Origin: JASHPR01 sp963729365
GTDB lineage: Bacteria > Actinomycetota > Actinomycetes > Streptosporangiales > Streptosporangiaceae
NCBI GenBank assembly: GCA_963729365.1
Contig: CAVSNQ010000013.1
Location: 310,001-374,000, forward strand
Reading direction: 5' to 3'
Length of the DNA stretch: 64,000 nucleotides
This document shows, piece after piece, positions 32,084 through 40,018 of this stretch. The notes below the pieces were generated by a model. The model was given only the letters and a program-made list of their open reading frames with translations. It was not told where the DNA came from and did not search any database. A program made the translations under genes and the position numbers. How positions within the stretch are numbered: the stretch's first letter is position 1; the number at the start of each line of letters is the position of its first letter.

Positions 32084-32980
32084 TCATACGGTCAGGGACG
32101 CGCGGATCCTCCGCTTGGCGGTGAGGAACGCCTCGGTATCGGCATCGAGGGCATGACGAGGCCGGGCCAGCGGGATGTCGATGACCTCCTGGATGCCCGG
32201 CGGCCGGCCGCCCATCACGGCGACCCGGTCACCGAGCAGCACCGCCTCTTCGATGTCGTGCGTCACGAAGATGATGGTGGTCCGGTACTGATCCCACATG
32301 CTGAGCAGGAAGTCGTGCATCCGCAGCCGGGTGATGGCGTCGAGCGCGCCGAACGGCTCGTCCATGAGCAGCAGCGACGGCCGGGTGATCATGGCGCGGG
32401 CGAACGCCGCGCGGTGCTGCATCCCGCCGGACAGCTCATGCGGGAAGGCGTTGCCGAACTTGGCCAGGCCGACCACGGCGAGTATGGCGTCCGCCTCGGC
32501 ATCCAGTTCCGGGTCGTCGCGCTCGTTGAGCCCGCTGGAGCGCTGCGCCTTCGGGCCGAACAGGATGTTCTTCCTGGTGGTGAGCCACGGGAACAGCATC
32601 GGGGTCTGGAACAGCATCCCCCGGTCGGGGGACGGCCCGCGGACGGGCCGCCCCCCCACCGTGACGGTGCCCTCGTCGCTTTCGAGGGCACCGCCCACGA
32701 TCCGGAGCAGGGTGGACTTGCCGCAGCCTGACGGGCCGAGCAGGCAGATTAGCTCCCCGGCCCGGACTTCCAGGCTGACCCCGGCGAGCGCCACGGTGCG
32801 CCGGCCGCCCCGGCGGAAGGTCTTGCCCACCGAGTCGATCACCACGTCGGCTCCGGCGTGACCGGCGTGACCGGCGTGACCGGGCGCGCTGTCCCGGCTG
32901 CCGGTCACCGGAACCGCGCTGGTGACGGGGCCGCCTGCCGGCCGGTCCGCGGCCCCGTCGATCTCAGCTCGGGCACCCAC
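32084..32980 (-). CDS. ABC transporter ATP-binding protein, SsuB/TauB type
   Basis: 298 aa. Walker A LLGPSGCGKSTLLRIVGG, Q-loop FQTPMLFPWLT, signature LSGGMQHRAAFARAM, Walker B LLLMDEPFGALD and switch His in IIFVTHDIEEAVLL are all present. The FPWLT and GALDAITR features are typical of the nitrate/sulfonate/taurine group. The start at 32980 overlaps the stop of the binding-protein gene by 17 nt, and the N-terminal 45 residues include a GHAGHAGHAG tract, so the true start might be further in. Confidence 0.92.
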   Translation of the reverse strand: MGARAEIDGAADRPAGGPVTSAVPVTGSRDSAPGHAGHAGHAGADVVIDSVGKTFRRGGRRTVALAGVSLEVRAGELICLLGPSGCGKSTLLRIVGGALESDEGTVTVGGRPVRGPSPDRGMLFQTPMLFPWLTTRKNILFGPKAQRSSGLNERDDPELDAEADAILAVVGLAKFGNAFPHELSGGMQHRAAFARAMITRPSLLLMDEPFGALDAITRLRMHDFLLSMWDQYRTTIIFVTHDIEEAVLLGDRVAVMGGRPPGIQEVIDIPLARPRHALDADTEAFLTAKRRIRASLTV

Positions 32981-34076
32981 CGGACAGTGCCTTCTTGATG
33001 AAGGTGATATCGATGTGCGCCGCGATCTGCGCCGCCGAGGGAACCGACGTGAGCCTGCCCTGCGTGACTAGGAACGCGGCGGTCTGCTGATAGGCCTTCA
33101 CGATGCGGCTGGTCGGATCGTGCAGGGTGGAGCCGAGCCAATAGAGCTGCTGGCTAACCGGGATAAACGGGTAGCCGCTGGTCGCCGTCACGATCTGCTG
33201 CGGGCTGCCCGTGATGCCCTGCACCTTGGCGCTGGCGGTCAGGTACTTGGCCGCCTGAGGCCCGGTCATATCCTTGCTGCCCTGCACCTCGGCGCACACG
33301 TAGTCCTGCACCAGCGTGGGATCGCTCTTGATGACGCTGGTCGCGACCGCTATCACGTTGAGGCCCGGGATGCCGAGCTTGGCGATCTGCTCGGCGTCGA
33401 CCAGCGGGTGATCGCCTTTCGCGATCAGATCGGTCGCCGGAATGCCGTACACGTAGGCGGCATCGATCGCTCCGGACAGGGCGGCGGCGCCCGCGGCAGG
33501 CTCGCTGGCAAAACTGACGACCTTGACCTTGCCGGTCAGGTGCTGCAGGGCCAGGTACCCGAGAAGTTCGTAGTCCTCCGATGAGCCGACCAGGACGCCG
33601 ACGGACTTGCCGGCCAGCTGGCTCGGTGAGGTGATCGACTTGGGAACGAGCAGTTGGTCGTCGTCGAAACCCCATCCCATGACGACAGTCACCCCGGTGT
33701 TGATCCCGATAGCCGCGGTGGCAGGCGGGTTACCGACGCCACTGATGGCCTGCACGGAGCCGCTTTTCATCTCGGCGATGGCGGTGACGCCCGCGTCGAA
33801 CGGCACGGTATGCAGGTGCGCCGGGATGGTCTTTTCCAGCGACGGCTGGCTCAAGATGATGCTGTCGGGGCTCGCGACACTCCCCTGGCTGACCGAGATG
33901 GTGAAGTTGGGCAGCGTCCCCGGCCCGGAGCTGCCGCCCTGGGTGACGGCCCAGACGATCAGGGCGATCACGATGATCGCGGCGACGGCGATGATGCCGT
34001 AGATCCGCCGTCTCTTGCGCTTGTAGATGGGTACCGGCTTGCTCGTGGACACGTTGACATCGGCTGAGCTGCTCAT
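32964..34076 (-). CDS. ABC transporter substrate-binding protein, NMT1/TauA-like
   Basis: 370 aa. A basic stretch YKRKRRR is followed by the hydrophobic span IYGIIAVAAIIVIALIVWAV at about residues 25-44, with no lipobox cysteine, so the protein is probably held by an uncleaved N-terminal anchor. The periplasmic-binding fold follows: FTISVSQGSVASPDSIIL, then LAGKSVGVLVGSSEDYELLG, LSGAIDAAYVYGIPATDLIA and VQDYVCAEVQGSK. This matches TauA/SsuA-type proteins. It lies between the dioxygenase and ATPase genes of the operon. Confidence 0.88.
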   Translation of the reverse strand: MSSSADVNVSTSKPVPIYKRKRRRIYGIIAVAAIIVIALIVWAVTQGGSSGPGTLPNFTISVSQGSVASPDSIILSQPSLEKTIPAHLHTVPFDAGVTAIAEMKSGSVQAISGVGNPPATAAIGINTGVTVVMGWGFDDDQLLVPKSITSPSQLAGKSVGVLVGSSEDYELLGYLALQHLTGKVKVVSFASEPAAGAAALSGAIDAAYVYGIPATDLIAKGDHPLVDAEQIAKLGIPGLNVIAVATSVIKSDPTLVQDYVCAEVQGSKDMTGPQAAKYLTASAKVQGITGSPQQIVTATSGYPFIPVSQQLYWLGSTLHDPTSRIVKAYQQTAAFLVTQGRLTSVPSAAQIAAHIDITFIKKALSGGCPS

Positions 34077-34105
34077 TGGCCTGTCTTCCCTCGGGATTGT
34101 TCTGG

Positions 34106-35032
34106 TCAGTTCGCCGCGCCTGCGTAATACGCCGACGCGTCGCCTTTCAGCGGCACGCTCGGCCGGCCATCGATGCCGACCGGCACCGGGCCGGCGACCG
34201 TGACCCGCTCACCGCGCCGGTGCGCGCTGCCGTAGTCGAAGATCGCGTAGTGCTGGGTAGCCCGGTTGTCCCAGATCGCCAGGTCGCCTTCGCGCCAGTG
34301 CCAGCGGACGGTCTGCTCGGGCCGGGTGACGTATTCCTGCAGGATGCGGATTAGGTCGCGGGATGCCTGGGGCGAGAAGCCGAGTACCGTCCGCGCGAAG
34401 CCGCCGAGCACCAGCGAGTGCTCAGCGGTCTCCGGGTGCACCCGCACGGCCGGATGCTCGGTCTCGTACACGGTCGAGAGGAATTGCTGCTGCGCCGCCT
34501 CGGTCGCCGGGTCCACGCGCTCGCCGCGGCCGTAGACCGCGGCGTAGTCGTGGTCGTTCGTGTGCACGATGCGCAGGCCGGCCAGGTCGCGCAGCTCCTC
34601 CGGGAGGCTCTGGTAGGCGGTCACGGTGTTGGCCCAGATCGTGTCCCCGCCGACCGGCGGGATCACCACGGCGTGCAGCAGGGTGAAGGCCGGCGGCCGG
34701 TCCACGAAGGTCACGTCGGTGTGCCAGTGGTTCGCCCGGCCGCCCTTGCGTGAGTCGATCTCCTCGAGCAGAGGCTGGTCCGGCGGCGATACCAGGGTCG
34801 GGTGGCCGAGGGTCAGCGGGCCAAGCCGCTTCGCGAAGGCCACCTGGCGGGCGTAGTCCAGGCTCTGGTCCCGCAGGAACACCACCTTGTGATCCAGCAG
34901 GGCCCGGCGGATCTGGGCGATCGTGTCGTCGGCGAGCTCGGTTCCTGTGTCCACGCCGGTGATCTCGGCGCCGATGTTGCCCGCCAGTCTGCGGACGCCG
35001 ATGCGGACGTCGGTGCCAATGGTTTCGGTCAT
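34106..35032 (-). CDS. TauD/TfdA-family Fe(II)/2-oxoglutarate dioxygenase
   Basis: 308 aa. Fe(II)- and 2-oxoglutarate-dependent hydroxylase that in characterised relatives releases sulfite from taurine or similar sulfonates. The 2-His-1-carboxylate facial triad is visible: HWHTDVTF (His and Asp) and the distal His in WDNRATQHYAIFDY; the 2-oxoglutarate-binding Arg is expected in AHRRGERV. FLRDQSLDYARQVAFAKRLG is the N-terminal family block. It is the first structural gene after the leader peptide at 35110. Together the operon suggests uptake and desulfonation for sulfur supply; the exact substrate is unknown. Confidence 0.92.
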   Translation of the reverse strand: MTETIGTDVRIGVRRLAGNIGAEITGVDTGTELADDTIAQIRRALLDHKVVFLRDQSLDYARQVAFAKRLGPLTLGHPTLVSPPDQPLLEEIDSRKGGRANHWHTDVTFVDRPPAFTLLHAVVIPPVGGDTIWANTVTAYQSLPEELRDLAGLRIVHTNDHDYAAVYGRGERVDPATEAAQQQFLSTVYETEHPAVRVHPETAEHSLVLGGFARTVLGFSPQASRDLIRILQEYVTRPEQTVRWHWREGDLAIWDNRATQHYAIFDYGSAHRRGERVTVAGPVPVGIDGRPSVPLKGDASAYYAGAAN

Positions 35033-35109
35033 GACGGAGTGCCTCTCGACTCGGGGAATCGTGAATGGGGCGGACGGGAGTCGGGTTGGTGCCAGAACCC
35101 GGGCAGCTG

Positions 35110-35202
35110 CTATTCAGCGCTGAGCAGCGCGGCAGGACAGACGGCACTGGCCACGAGGAGCAGGTCCACGTAGCGGCGCTTGATGCTGTGGTAGGGCGCC
35201 AT
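35110..35202 (-). CDS. Short leader peptide upstream of sulfonate operon
   Basis: A 30-codon ORF from ATG 35202 to TAG at 35112-35110, ending 77 nt before the dioxygenase start. Its centre reads KRRYVDLLLVASAVCP, which resembles the small putative leader peptides with an R-x-VDL-x-RV-x-SA-x-C core found before sulfur-assimilation genes in actinobacteria. The cysteine codon late in the peptide would allow translation-dependent sensing of Cys supply. The peptide call rests on motif and position; the attenuation role is inference. Confidence 0.7.
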   Translation of the reverse strand: MAPYHSIKRRYVDLLLVASAVCPAALLSAE

Positions 35203-35205
35203 GGC

Positions 35206-35237
35206 TCCAGCGTGCCCGGGCGTCCCGGCAAAGTCAA
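35206..35237 (-). promoter_or_regulatory. Candidate promoter of leader peptide and sulfonate operon
   Basis: TTGACT at 35237-35232 is a good -35; 17 nt downstream CACGCT is a weak -10. The predicted start lies within a few bases of the leader-peptide ATG at 35202, so the transcript would be nearly leaderless. Confidence 0.4.
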
Positions 35238-35260
35238 TGTTTCCGATCAAAATTATGGGG

Positions 35261-35441
35261 ATAGTTCTAGGGTGGTCGGGATATTTCTGGGGTGGTCGGG
35301 ATATTTCTGGGGTGATCGGGATAGTTCTGGGGTGGTCGGGATAGTTCGACCCGCTCGCGATAGTTCTGGCCCCGCTCGCGATGGCTCCGGCCCCGCTCGC
35401 GATAGTTCTGGGCCGGTCGGGATAGTTCCGGGGCCGGCTGG
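35261..35441. repeat. 20-bp tandem repeat array, nine units
   Basis: Nine direct contiguous units of 19-21 bp with consensus ATAGTTCTGGGGTGGTCGGG. Units 1-4 and 8-9 are the GGTCGGG type; units 5-7 end CCCGCTCGCG. It lies between the glyS stop (35489) and the sulfonate-operon promoter (35237). No spacers are present, so it is not CRISPR. The 20-bp period is about two helical turns. Confidence 0.88.
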
Positions 35442-35488
35442 ATGCTGGGGCGCCGGCGAGACGGCCGGCTCATGGATGGCGGGTTGGC

Positions 35489-36895
35489 TCAGCAGCCCGC
35501 TATGCGTTCCGAGAGGTAGGGGATGAGGCCATTGATCCCGACCCGCTCCTGCTTCATCGAATCGCGCTCGCGCACCGTGACCGCCTGATCATCGAGCGTC
35601 TCGAAATCGATGGTCACGCAGTAGGGGGTGCCGATCTCGTCCTGGCGCCGGTAGCGGCGGCCGATCGCGCTCGCGTCGTCGAAGTCGGCGTTCCAGTGCT
35701 GGCGCAGGCTGGCGGCGACGTCCCTGGCCTTCGGCGACAGGTCGGCGTTGCGCGACAGCGGCAGCACCGCCACCTTGACCGGCGCGATCCTGGGGTCGAG
35801 CCGGAGCACCGTGCGCTTCTCCATGTTCCCCTTGGCGTCCGGCGCCTCGTCCTGCGTGTACGCGTCGAGCAGGAACGCCAGCAGGCACCGGTCCACGCCC
35901 GCGGCCGGCTCGATCACATAGGGGACGTAGCGCTCGCCGGACTCCGGGTCGAGGTAGGACATGTCCTGGCCGGACGCCCGGCTGTGCGTGGTGAGGTCGA
36001 AGTCGGTGCGGTTGGCCAGGCCCTCGAGCTCGCCCCACTCGCTGCCCGGGAAGCCGAAGCGGTACTCGATGTCGACCGTGCGCTTGGAGTAATGCGACCG
36101 CTTCTCCTCCGGATGCTCGTACAGCCGGAGGTTGTCCCGGCTCAGGCCCAGGTCAGCGTGCCAGGCCAGCCGGGTCTCGAGCCACTGCTCATGCCACTGC
36201 TCGTCGGTGCCCGGCTTGACGAAGAACTCCATCTCCATCTGCTCGAACTCGCGGGTGCGGAAGATGAAGTTGCCCGGCGTGATCTCGTTGCGGAACGACT
36301 TGCCGATCTGGCCGATCCCGAACGGAACCTTCTTGCGCGAGGTCTGCAGCACGTTGCGGTAGTTGATGAAGATGCCCTGCGCGGTTTCCGGGCGCAGGTA
36401 GGCGAGGCCGGACTCCCCGTCCCCCTCGCCGTCCCGCTCCACCGCGCCCAGGTAGGTGCGGAGCAGGCCGTTGAACATGCGCGGCTCGGTGAACGCGCCC
36501 TTGGTGCCGCAGTGCGGGCAGGTAACGTCGGCCAGACCGTGCTCCGGCGGGTGGCCGTGCTTGGCCTCGTAGGCCTCGATCAGGTGATCGGCGCGGAACC
36601 TGCGGTGGCACGACAGGCACTCGGTCAGCGGGTCCACGAACTCGGTGAGGTGGCCGCTGGCCTGCCAGACCTCGGGCGCGAGGATCACCGAGGAGTCGAG
36701 CCCGACGATGTCGTCGCGCTCCTGCACCATCGAACGCCACCACTGGCGCTTGATGTTGTTCTTCATCTCCACGCCGAGCGGGCCGTAGTCCCAGGATGCC
36801 CGGAGCCCGCCGTAGATCTCGCTGGACGGGAAGACGATCCCGCGTCGCTTGCTCAGGCTGACAATCTCGTCCAGGCGATCACTGCGTCGTGCCAT
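35489..36895 (-). CDS. glyS: Glycyl-tRNA synthetase (class II, dimeric type)
   Basis: Charges tRNA-Gly. 468 aa from ATG 36895, which has GGAGAAA 5 nt upstream; the frame runs further up without homology. N-terminal MARRSDRLDEIVSLSKRRG, then SSEIYGGLRASWDYGPLG, and the insertion with two zinc-type pairs LSCHRRF and VTCPHCG. Class II motif 2 is FRNEITPGNFIFRTREFEQMEM, split here only for reading; motif 3 is PAAGVDRCLLAFL. The C-terminal anticodon domain has VAVLPLSRN. The gene order with recO/uppS/era is typical of actinobacteria. Confidence 0.96.
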   Translation of the reverse strand: MARRSDRLDEIVSLSKRRGIVFPSSEIYGGLRASWDYGPLGVEMKNNIKRQWWRSMVQERDDIVGLDSSVILAPEVWQASGHLTEFVDPLTECLSCHRRFRADHLIEAYEAKHGHPPEHGLADVTCPHCGTKGAFTEPRMFNGLLRTYLGAVERDGEGDGESGLAYLRPETAQGIFINYRNVLQTSRKKVPFGIGQIGKSFRNEITPGNFIFRTREFEQMEMEFFVKPGTDEQWHEQWLETRLAWHADLGLSRDNLRLYEHPEEKRSHYSKRTVDIEYRFGFPGSEWGELEGLANRTDFDLTTHSRASGQDMSYLDPESGERYVPYVIEPAAGVDRCLLAFLLDAYTQDEAPDAKGNMEKRTVLRLDPRIAPVKVAVLPLSRNADLSPKARDVAASLRQHWNADFDDASAIGRRYRRQDEIGTPYCVTIDFETLDDQAVTVRERDSMKQERVGINGLIPYLSERIAGC

Positions 36896-37172
36896 CAAGT
36901 TTCTCCATCCGGCTGGCGGTCGGCGGCTTGCGGTTGGCGGCCCGCGGCTGTTGAGCGGGGCGCGCGCATACCCGGTTCCCTGGCGACCTGGGGAAGCGGT
37001 GTGCGCCGCTGCGAACAAGCTTAGCCGTGCTACCGGTCCGGCCGGTCCGGTTATCCGGCGGCTCGGCCAGGGAGCGGCCAGGGACCCGGGGCCAGGGCCG
37101 GGAGCACGTATCTTGGCCAGGACAGACGAAACCGGCAGCGACGCGCTCCTGGCCCGAAGGGACCCGTGACCC

Positions 37173-37484
37173 GTGACCACGAACCGGCCTGCGCCGCCGC
37201 GGTCTCCGGCCGCCCGCCGGGCGGCCGAGCAGCGCAGCGCGCTGCCGCTTGTCTACCTGCGCCACCTGCCCGCCTGGCTGCCGCCCGTGGTCCTCGCGGC
37301 CCTCATGGTGGTCGGCCTGGCCGTGCGGGGCTGGCCGGGGACCGTGGCGTTGTGCGCCGTGGCGGCGTTCCTGGGCTGGCTGGCGTTCGTGTCCTGGCCA
37401 GCGCTGACCGGGCGGGGACGGCTCGGGCGCGCGGTGGCGATCGCCGCCCTGCTCGCGGTGGCCGCGCTCCAGGCCACCCGCTGA
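37173..37484 (+). CDS. DUF6703 family small membrane protein
   Basis: 103 aa starting at GTG 37173. A basic Pro/Arg/Ala-rich N-terminus ends in SALPLVYLRHLPAWLPPVVL, followed by three hydrophobic spans. I recognise this as the DUF6703 family of actinobacterial membrane proteins; function unknown. It is divergent from glyS and convergent with the UMP kinase gene, whose stop is 12 nt away. Confidence 0.75.
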   Translation: MTTNRPAPPRSPAARRAAEQRSALPLVYLRHLPAWLPPVVLAALMVVGLAVRGWPGTVALCAVAAFLGWLAFVSWPALTGRGRLGRAVAIAALLAVAALQATR

Positions 37485-37496
37485 CCGGCTCGCCCG

Positions 37497-38234
37497 TCAG
37501 CCGGGTGACTCCCGGTCGTCGGCCGTGATCCGGGTGCCGATGTCCTCGCCCTCGCAGATCGCGCTCATCGCGCCCACCGCGGCGACGTCGAAGATGTGCA
37601 TGAGCAGCCCGTGCTCGTTGGCGAGCACGAACGCGCTCTGGTCCATGACCTTGACGCCGGCCGTCAGCGCTTCGGCGTAGGTGAGGTTGGTGAACCGCTT
37701 GGCGTCCGGATCGACGTTCGGATCGGTGTCGTAGACCCCGTCCACCCCGCGCTTGGCGACCAGCAGCGCATCGGCATCGAGTTCCAGGGCCCGCTGCACG
37801 CCCGGGTAGTCGGTGGTGACGTAGGGCTGCCCGATGCCGCCCGCCAGCAAGACGATCAGCCCGTGCCGCAGGTGCCGGTCCGCGCGCAGCCGGATGAACG
37901 GCTCGGCCACGCTCTGCATCGGGACCGCGGTCATCACCCGCACGTCCGACTCGCTGCGCGCGGTCAGCACGCCGCGCAGCATCAGCGCGTTCATGACCGT
38001 GCCGAGCATTCCGATGTTGTCCGCCTCGGCCCGGCCGATGCCCCAGCCCTGGGCCATCCGGCCGCGGAAGTAGTTGCCGCCGCCGATGACGACGGCCAGC
38101 TCGACCCCGAGCTTGTGCACTTCCAGCAGTTCGTCCGCCAGCTGCGCCAGGCTCGCTGGATCCACTCCCCAGCCAGCCGGGCAGGCGAGAGCCTCCCCGC
38201 TGAGTTTGATCACCACACGTGAATAGCGACGCAC
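37497..38234 (-). CDS. pyrH: UMP kinase-like amino-acid-kinase-fold protein
   Basis: 245 aa from GTG 38234 (GGGGGCAG upstream; a longer frame to 38279 lacks a ribosome site). UMP kinase phosphorylates UMP to UDP. Features: RRYSRVVIKLSGEAL, VVIGGGNYFRG, GMLGTVMNALMLRGVL, LLAGGIGQPYVTTD, VYDTDPNVDPDAKRF and LMHIFD near the C-terminus. PyrH is normally beside rpsB-tsf-frr; here it stands alone beside uppS, so this may be an additional copy. Confidence is high for the family and lower for the symbol. Confidence 0.88.
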   Translation of the reverse strand: MRRYSRVVIKLSGEALACPAGWGVDPASLAQLADELLEVHKLGVELAVVIGGGNYFRGRMAQGWGIGRAEADNIGMLGTVMNALMLRGVLTARSESDVRVMTAVPMQSVAEPFIRLRADRHLRHGLIVLLAGGIGQPYVTTDYPGVQRALELDADALLVAKRGVDGVYDTDPNVDPDAKRFTNLTYAEALTAGVKVMDQSAFVLANEHGLLMHIFDVAAVGAMSAICEGEDIGTRITADDRESPG

Positions 38235-38354
38235 GTCTGCCCCCGGTCGGGCCGCACGGTCGGCGACCCGGCCCAGCATACGAGAACCAGGCCGGTTCGC
38301 AGGCCGGACCCCGTCACTCCGGGCGGCCGCACCCGGCCGGCGGCCGGCTCCGGA

Positions 38355-39142
38355 TCACGAGCGGGGAACCGGGTTCGGCTCGGCGCCGCCGTAGCGCCGG
38401 TCCCGGCTCGCGTAGATCTCGCACGCGTGCCACAGGTGCCGCCGGTCGAAGTCGGGGAAGAGCGTGTCCAGGAACACGAACTCGGCGTACGCGGACTGCC
38501 AGATCAGGAAGTTGGACGTCCGCTGCTCGCCCGATGAACGGACGAACAGGTCGACATCGGGGATGTCCGGCTCGTCCAGGTAGCGCGCGAACACCTTCTC
38601 GTTAATCTGGTCGGGGCGCAGCTGGCCCGCGGCCACGTCGGCGGCGATGGCCGCGGCGGCGTCGGCGATCTCCGCGCGGCCGCCGTAGTTGACGCAGAAC
38701 TGCAGGGTCAGCAGGTCGTTCCCGGCGGTCAGCCGCTCGGCGTACTCGAGCTCGGTGATGACGCTGCGCCACAGCCGGGGACGCGGCAGGCCCAGCGCAC
38801 CCGCACGCCCATCTCGTGGAACTGGTCACGGCGGCGGTGAATGACGTCCCGGTTGAACCCCATCAGGAAGCGGACCTCGTCCGGGGACCGGCGCCAGTTC
38901 TCGGTGGAGAACGCGTAGGCCGACAGGTACGGGATGCCGAGCTCGAGCGCGCCCATGATCACGTCGAAGAGGGCCGCCTCGCCTCGCTTGTGTCCCTCGG
39001 TCCTGGGCAGGCCGCGCTGCTTGGCCCAGCGGCCGTTGCCGTCCATGACCAGCGCCACGTGCCGCGGGACGAACTCTTTGGGAATGTCGGGCGGCGTGGC
39101 GCCCCCGGGGTGGGGTTCCGGAGGGCGGATCGGACCGGTCAT
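38355..39142 (-). pseudogene. uppS: Isoprenyl (undecaprenyl/decaprenyl) diphosphate synthase, apparent frameshift
   Basis: Cis-prenyltransferase that makes the polyprenyl carrier for cell-wall synthesis. From ATG 39142 the frame reads HVALVMDGNGRWAKQRGLPR (catalytic Asp), LSAYAFSTENWRRSPDEV, then MGVRVRWACRVPG and breaks. In another frame the protein resumes: RPRLWRSVITELEYAERL, LQFCVNYGGRAEIADAAA, and finally VDLFVRSSGEQRTSNFLIWQ. One base missing near 38780-38787 joins the halves (788 nt total). The start overlaps the recO stop (ATGA at 39142-39139). Since the gene is normally essential, a sequence error or an unlinked second copy must be considered. Confidence 0.85.
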
Positions 39143-39956
39143 GCGTGTTCCACATGGCGCAGCGACCGGATCGAATGCTCTAGGTGCCACTGCAGATAGG
39201 CGGCGACCAGGCCGCTGCACTCGGCCTGGTGCCGGTGCTCGCTGCTGTCCGCGTGCCCCCAGTCGCCGCGCATCAGCGCGCTCATCAGCGCGACCGTCTG
39301 CGGGGCCGGGGTCGCGGCGCCCGGCGCGCGGCAGGACCGGCAGACCAGCCCGCCGGCCCGATCGCGAACGCGAACGCGCGCAGCGCGGTCGAGGTCACGG
39401 CGCCGTCGCGGGCGCCCTCGGGCCCGGCGGGAGCGGCGGGAGCGGCGGCGACCCTGGTCCCGCACACCGCGCACTCGTCGAGCGCGGGCGCGTAACCGGC
39501 CACGGCGAGCGAGCGGAGCAGGTACGCGTCGAGAATCAGCCGGGGATCGTGGGCGCCCTCGCCGAGCGCCCGCAGCCCGCCGACCAGCAGCAGGAACTGG
39601 CGCATGGCCGGTTCCTTCTCGACCGGGGTGAACTTCTCGGCCGTCTCCAGCATGGCGGTCCCCGTGGTATACCGCGGATAGTCCGACCCGAACGGCTTGC
39701 CGTACGGCCGCACCGTGTCGGCCTGCGTGATCACGTCCAGCGACCGTCCCGCGTACATCAGCAGATCGACATGGGTGAACGGCTCCAGCCGCGCGCCGAA
39801 CCGGGACTTGGTGCGCCGCACCCCCTTGGCCACCGCGCGGACCCGGCCGGTTCGCCTCGCGAGCAGCGTGACGATGCAGTCGGCCTCGCCCAGTTTCTGG
39901 GTGCGCAGCACGATGCCGTCGTCACGGTAGATGCCCACCCGGTCATTGTCGCGCAT
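39139..39956 (-). pseudogene. recO: DNA repair protein RecO, apparent frameshift
   Basis: RecO loads RecA with RecF and RecR. From ATG 39956: VGIYRDDGIVLRTQKLGEAD, VRAVAKGVRRTKSRFGARLE, LLLVGGLRALGEGAHDPRLI and LDECAVCGTR (first zinc Cys pair) are normal. After RAFAFAI the frame goes wrong, while the next frame gives GGLVCRSCRAPGAATPAP (second Cys pair) and LVAAYLQWHLEHSIRSLRHV to the stop at 39139. One missing base around 39355-39362 explains it (818 nt in total). Between the Cys pairs is an Ala/Pro-rich insert. It is upstream of, and coupled to, uppS. Confidence 0.85.
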
Positions 39957-40018
39957 GCCCGAGCGCAGCGGCGCTTCCCGGCCTGGCGATTCGCGGGATA
40001 CGGCGGGCGGGCAGGCGG

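Noticed and set aside
35261..35441. CRISPR array
   Set aside because: The repeats are contiguous and have no spacers; no cas gene is present.
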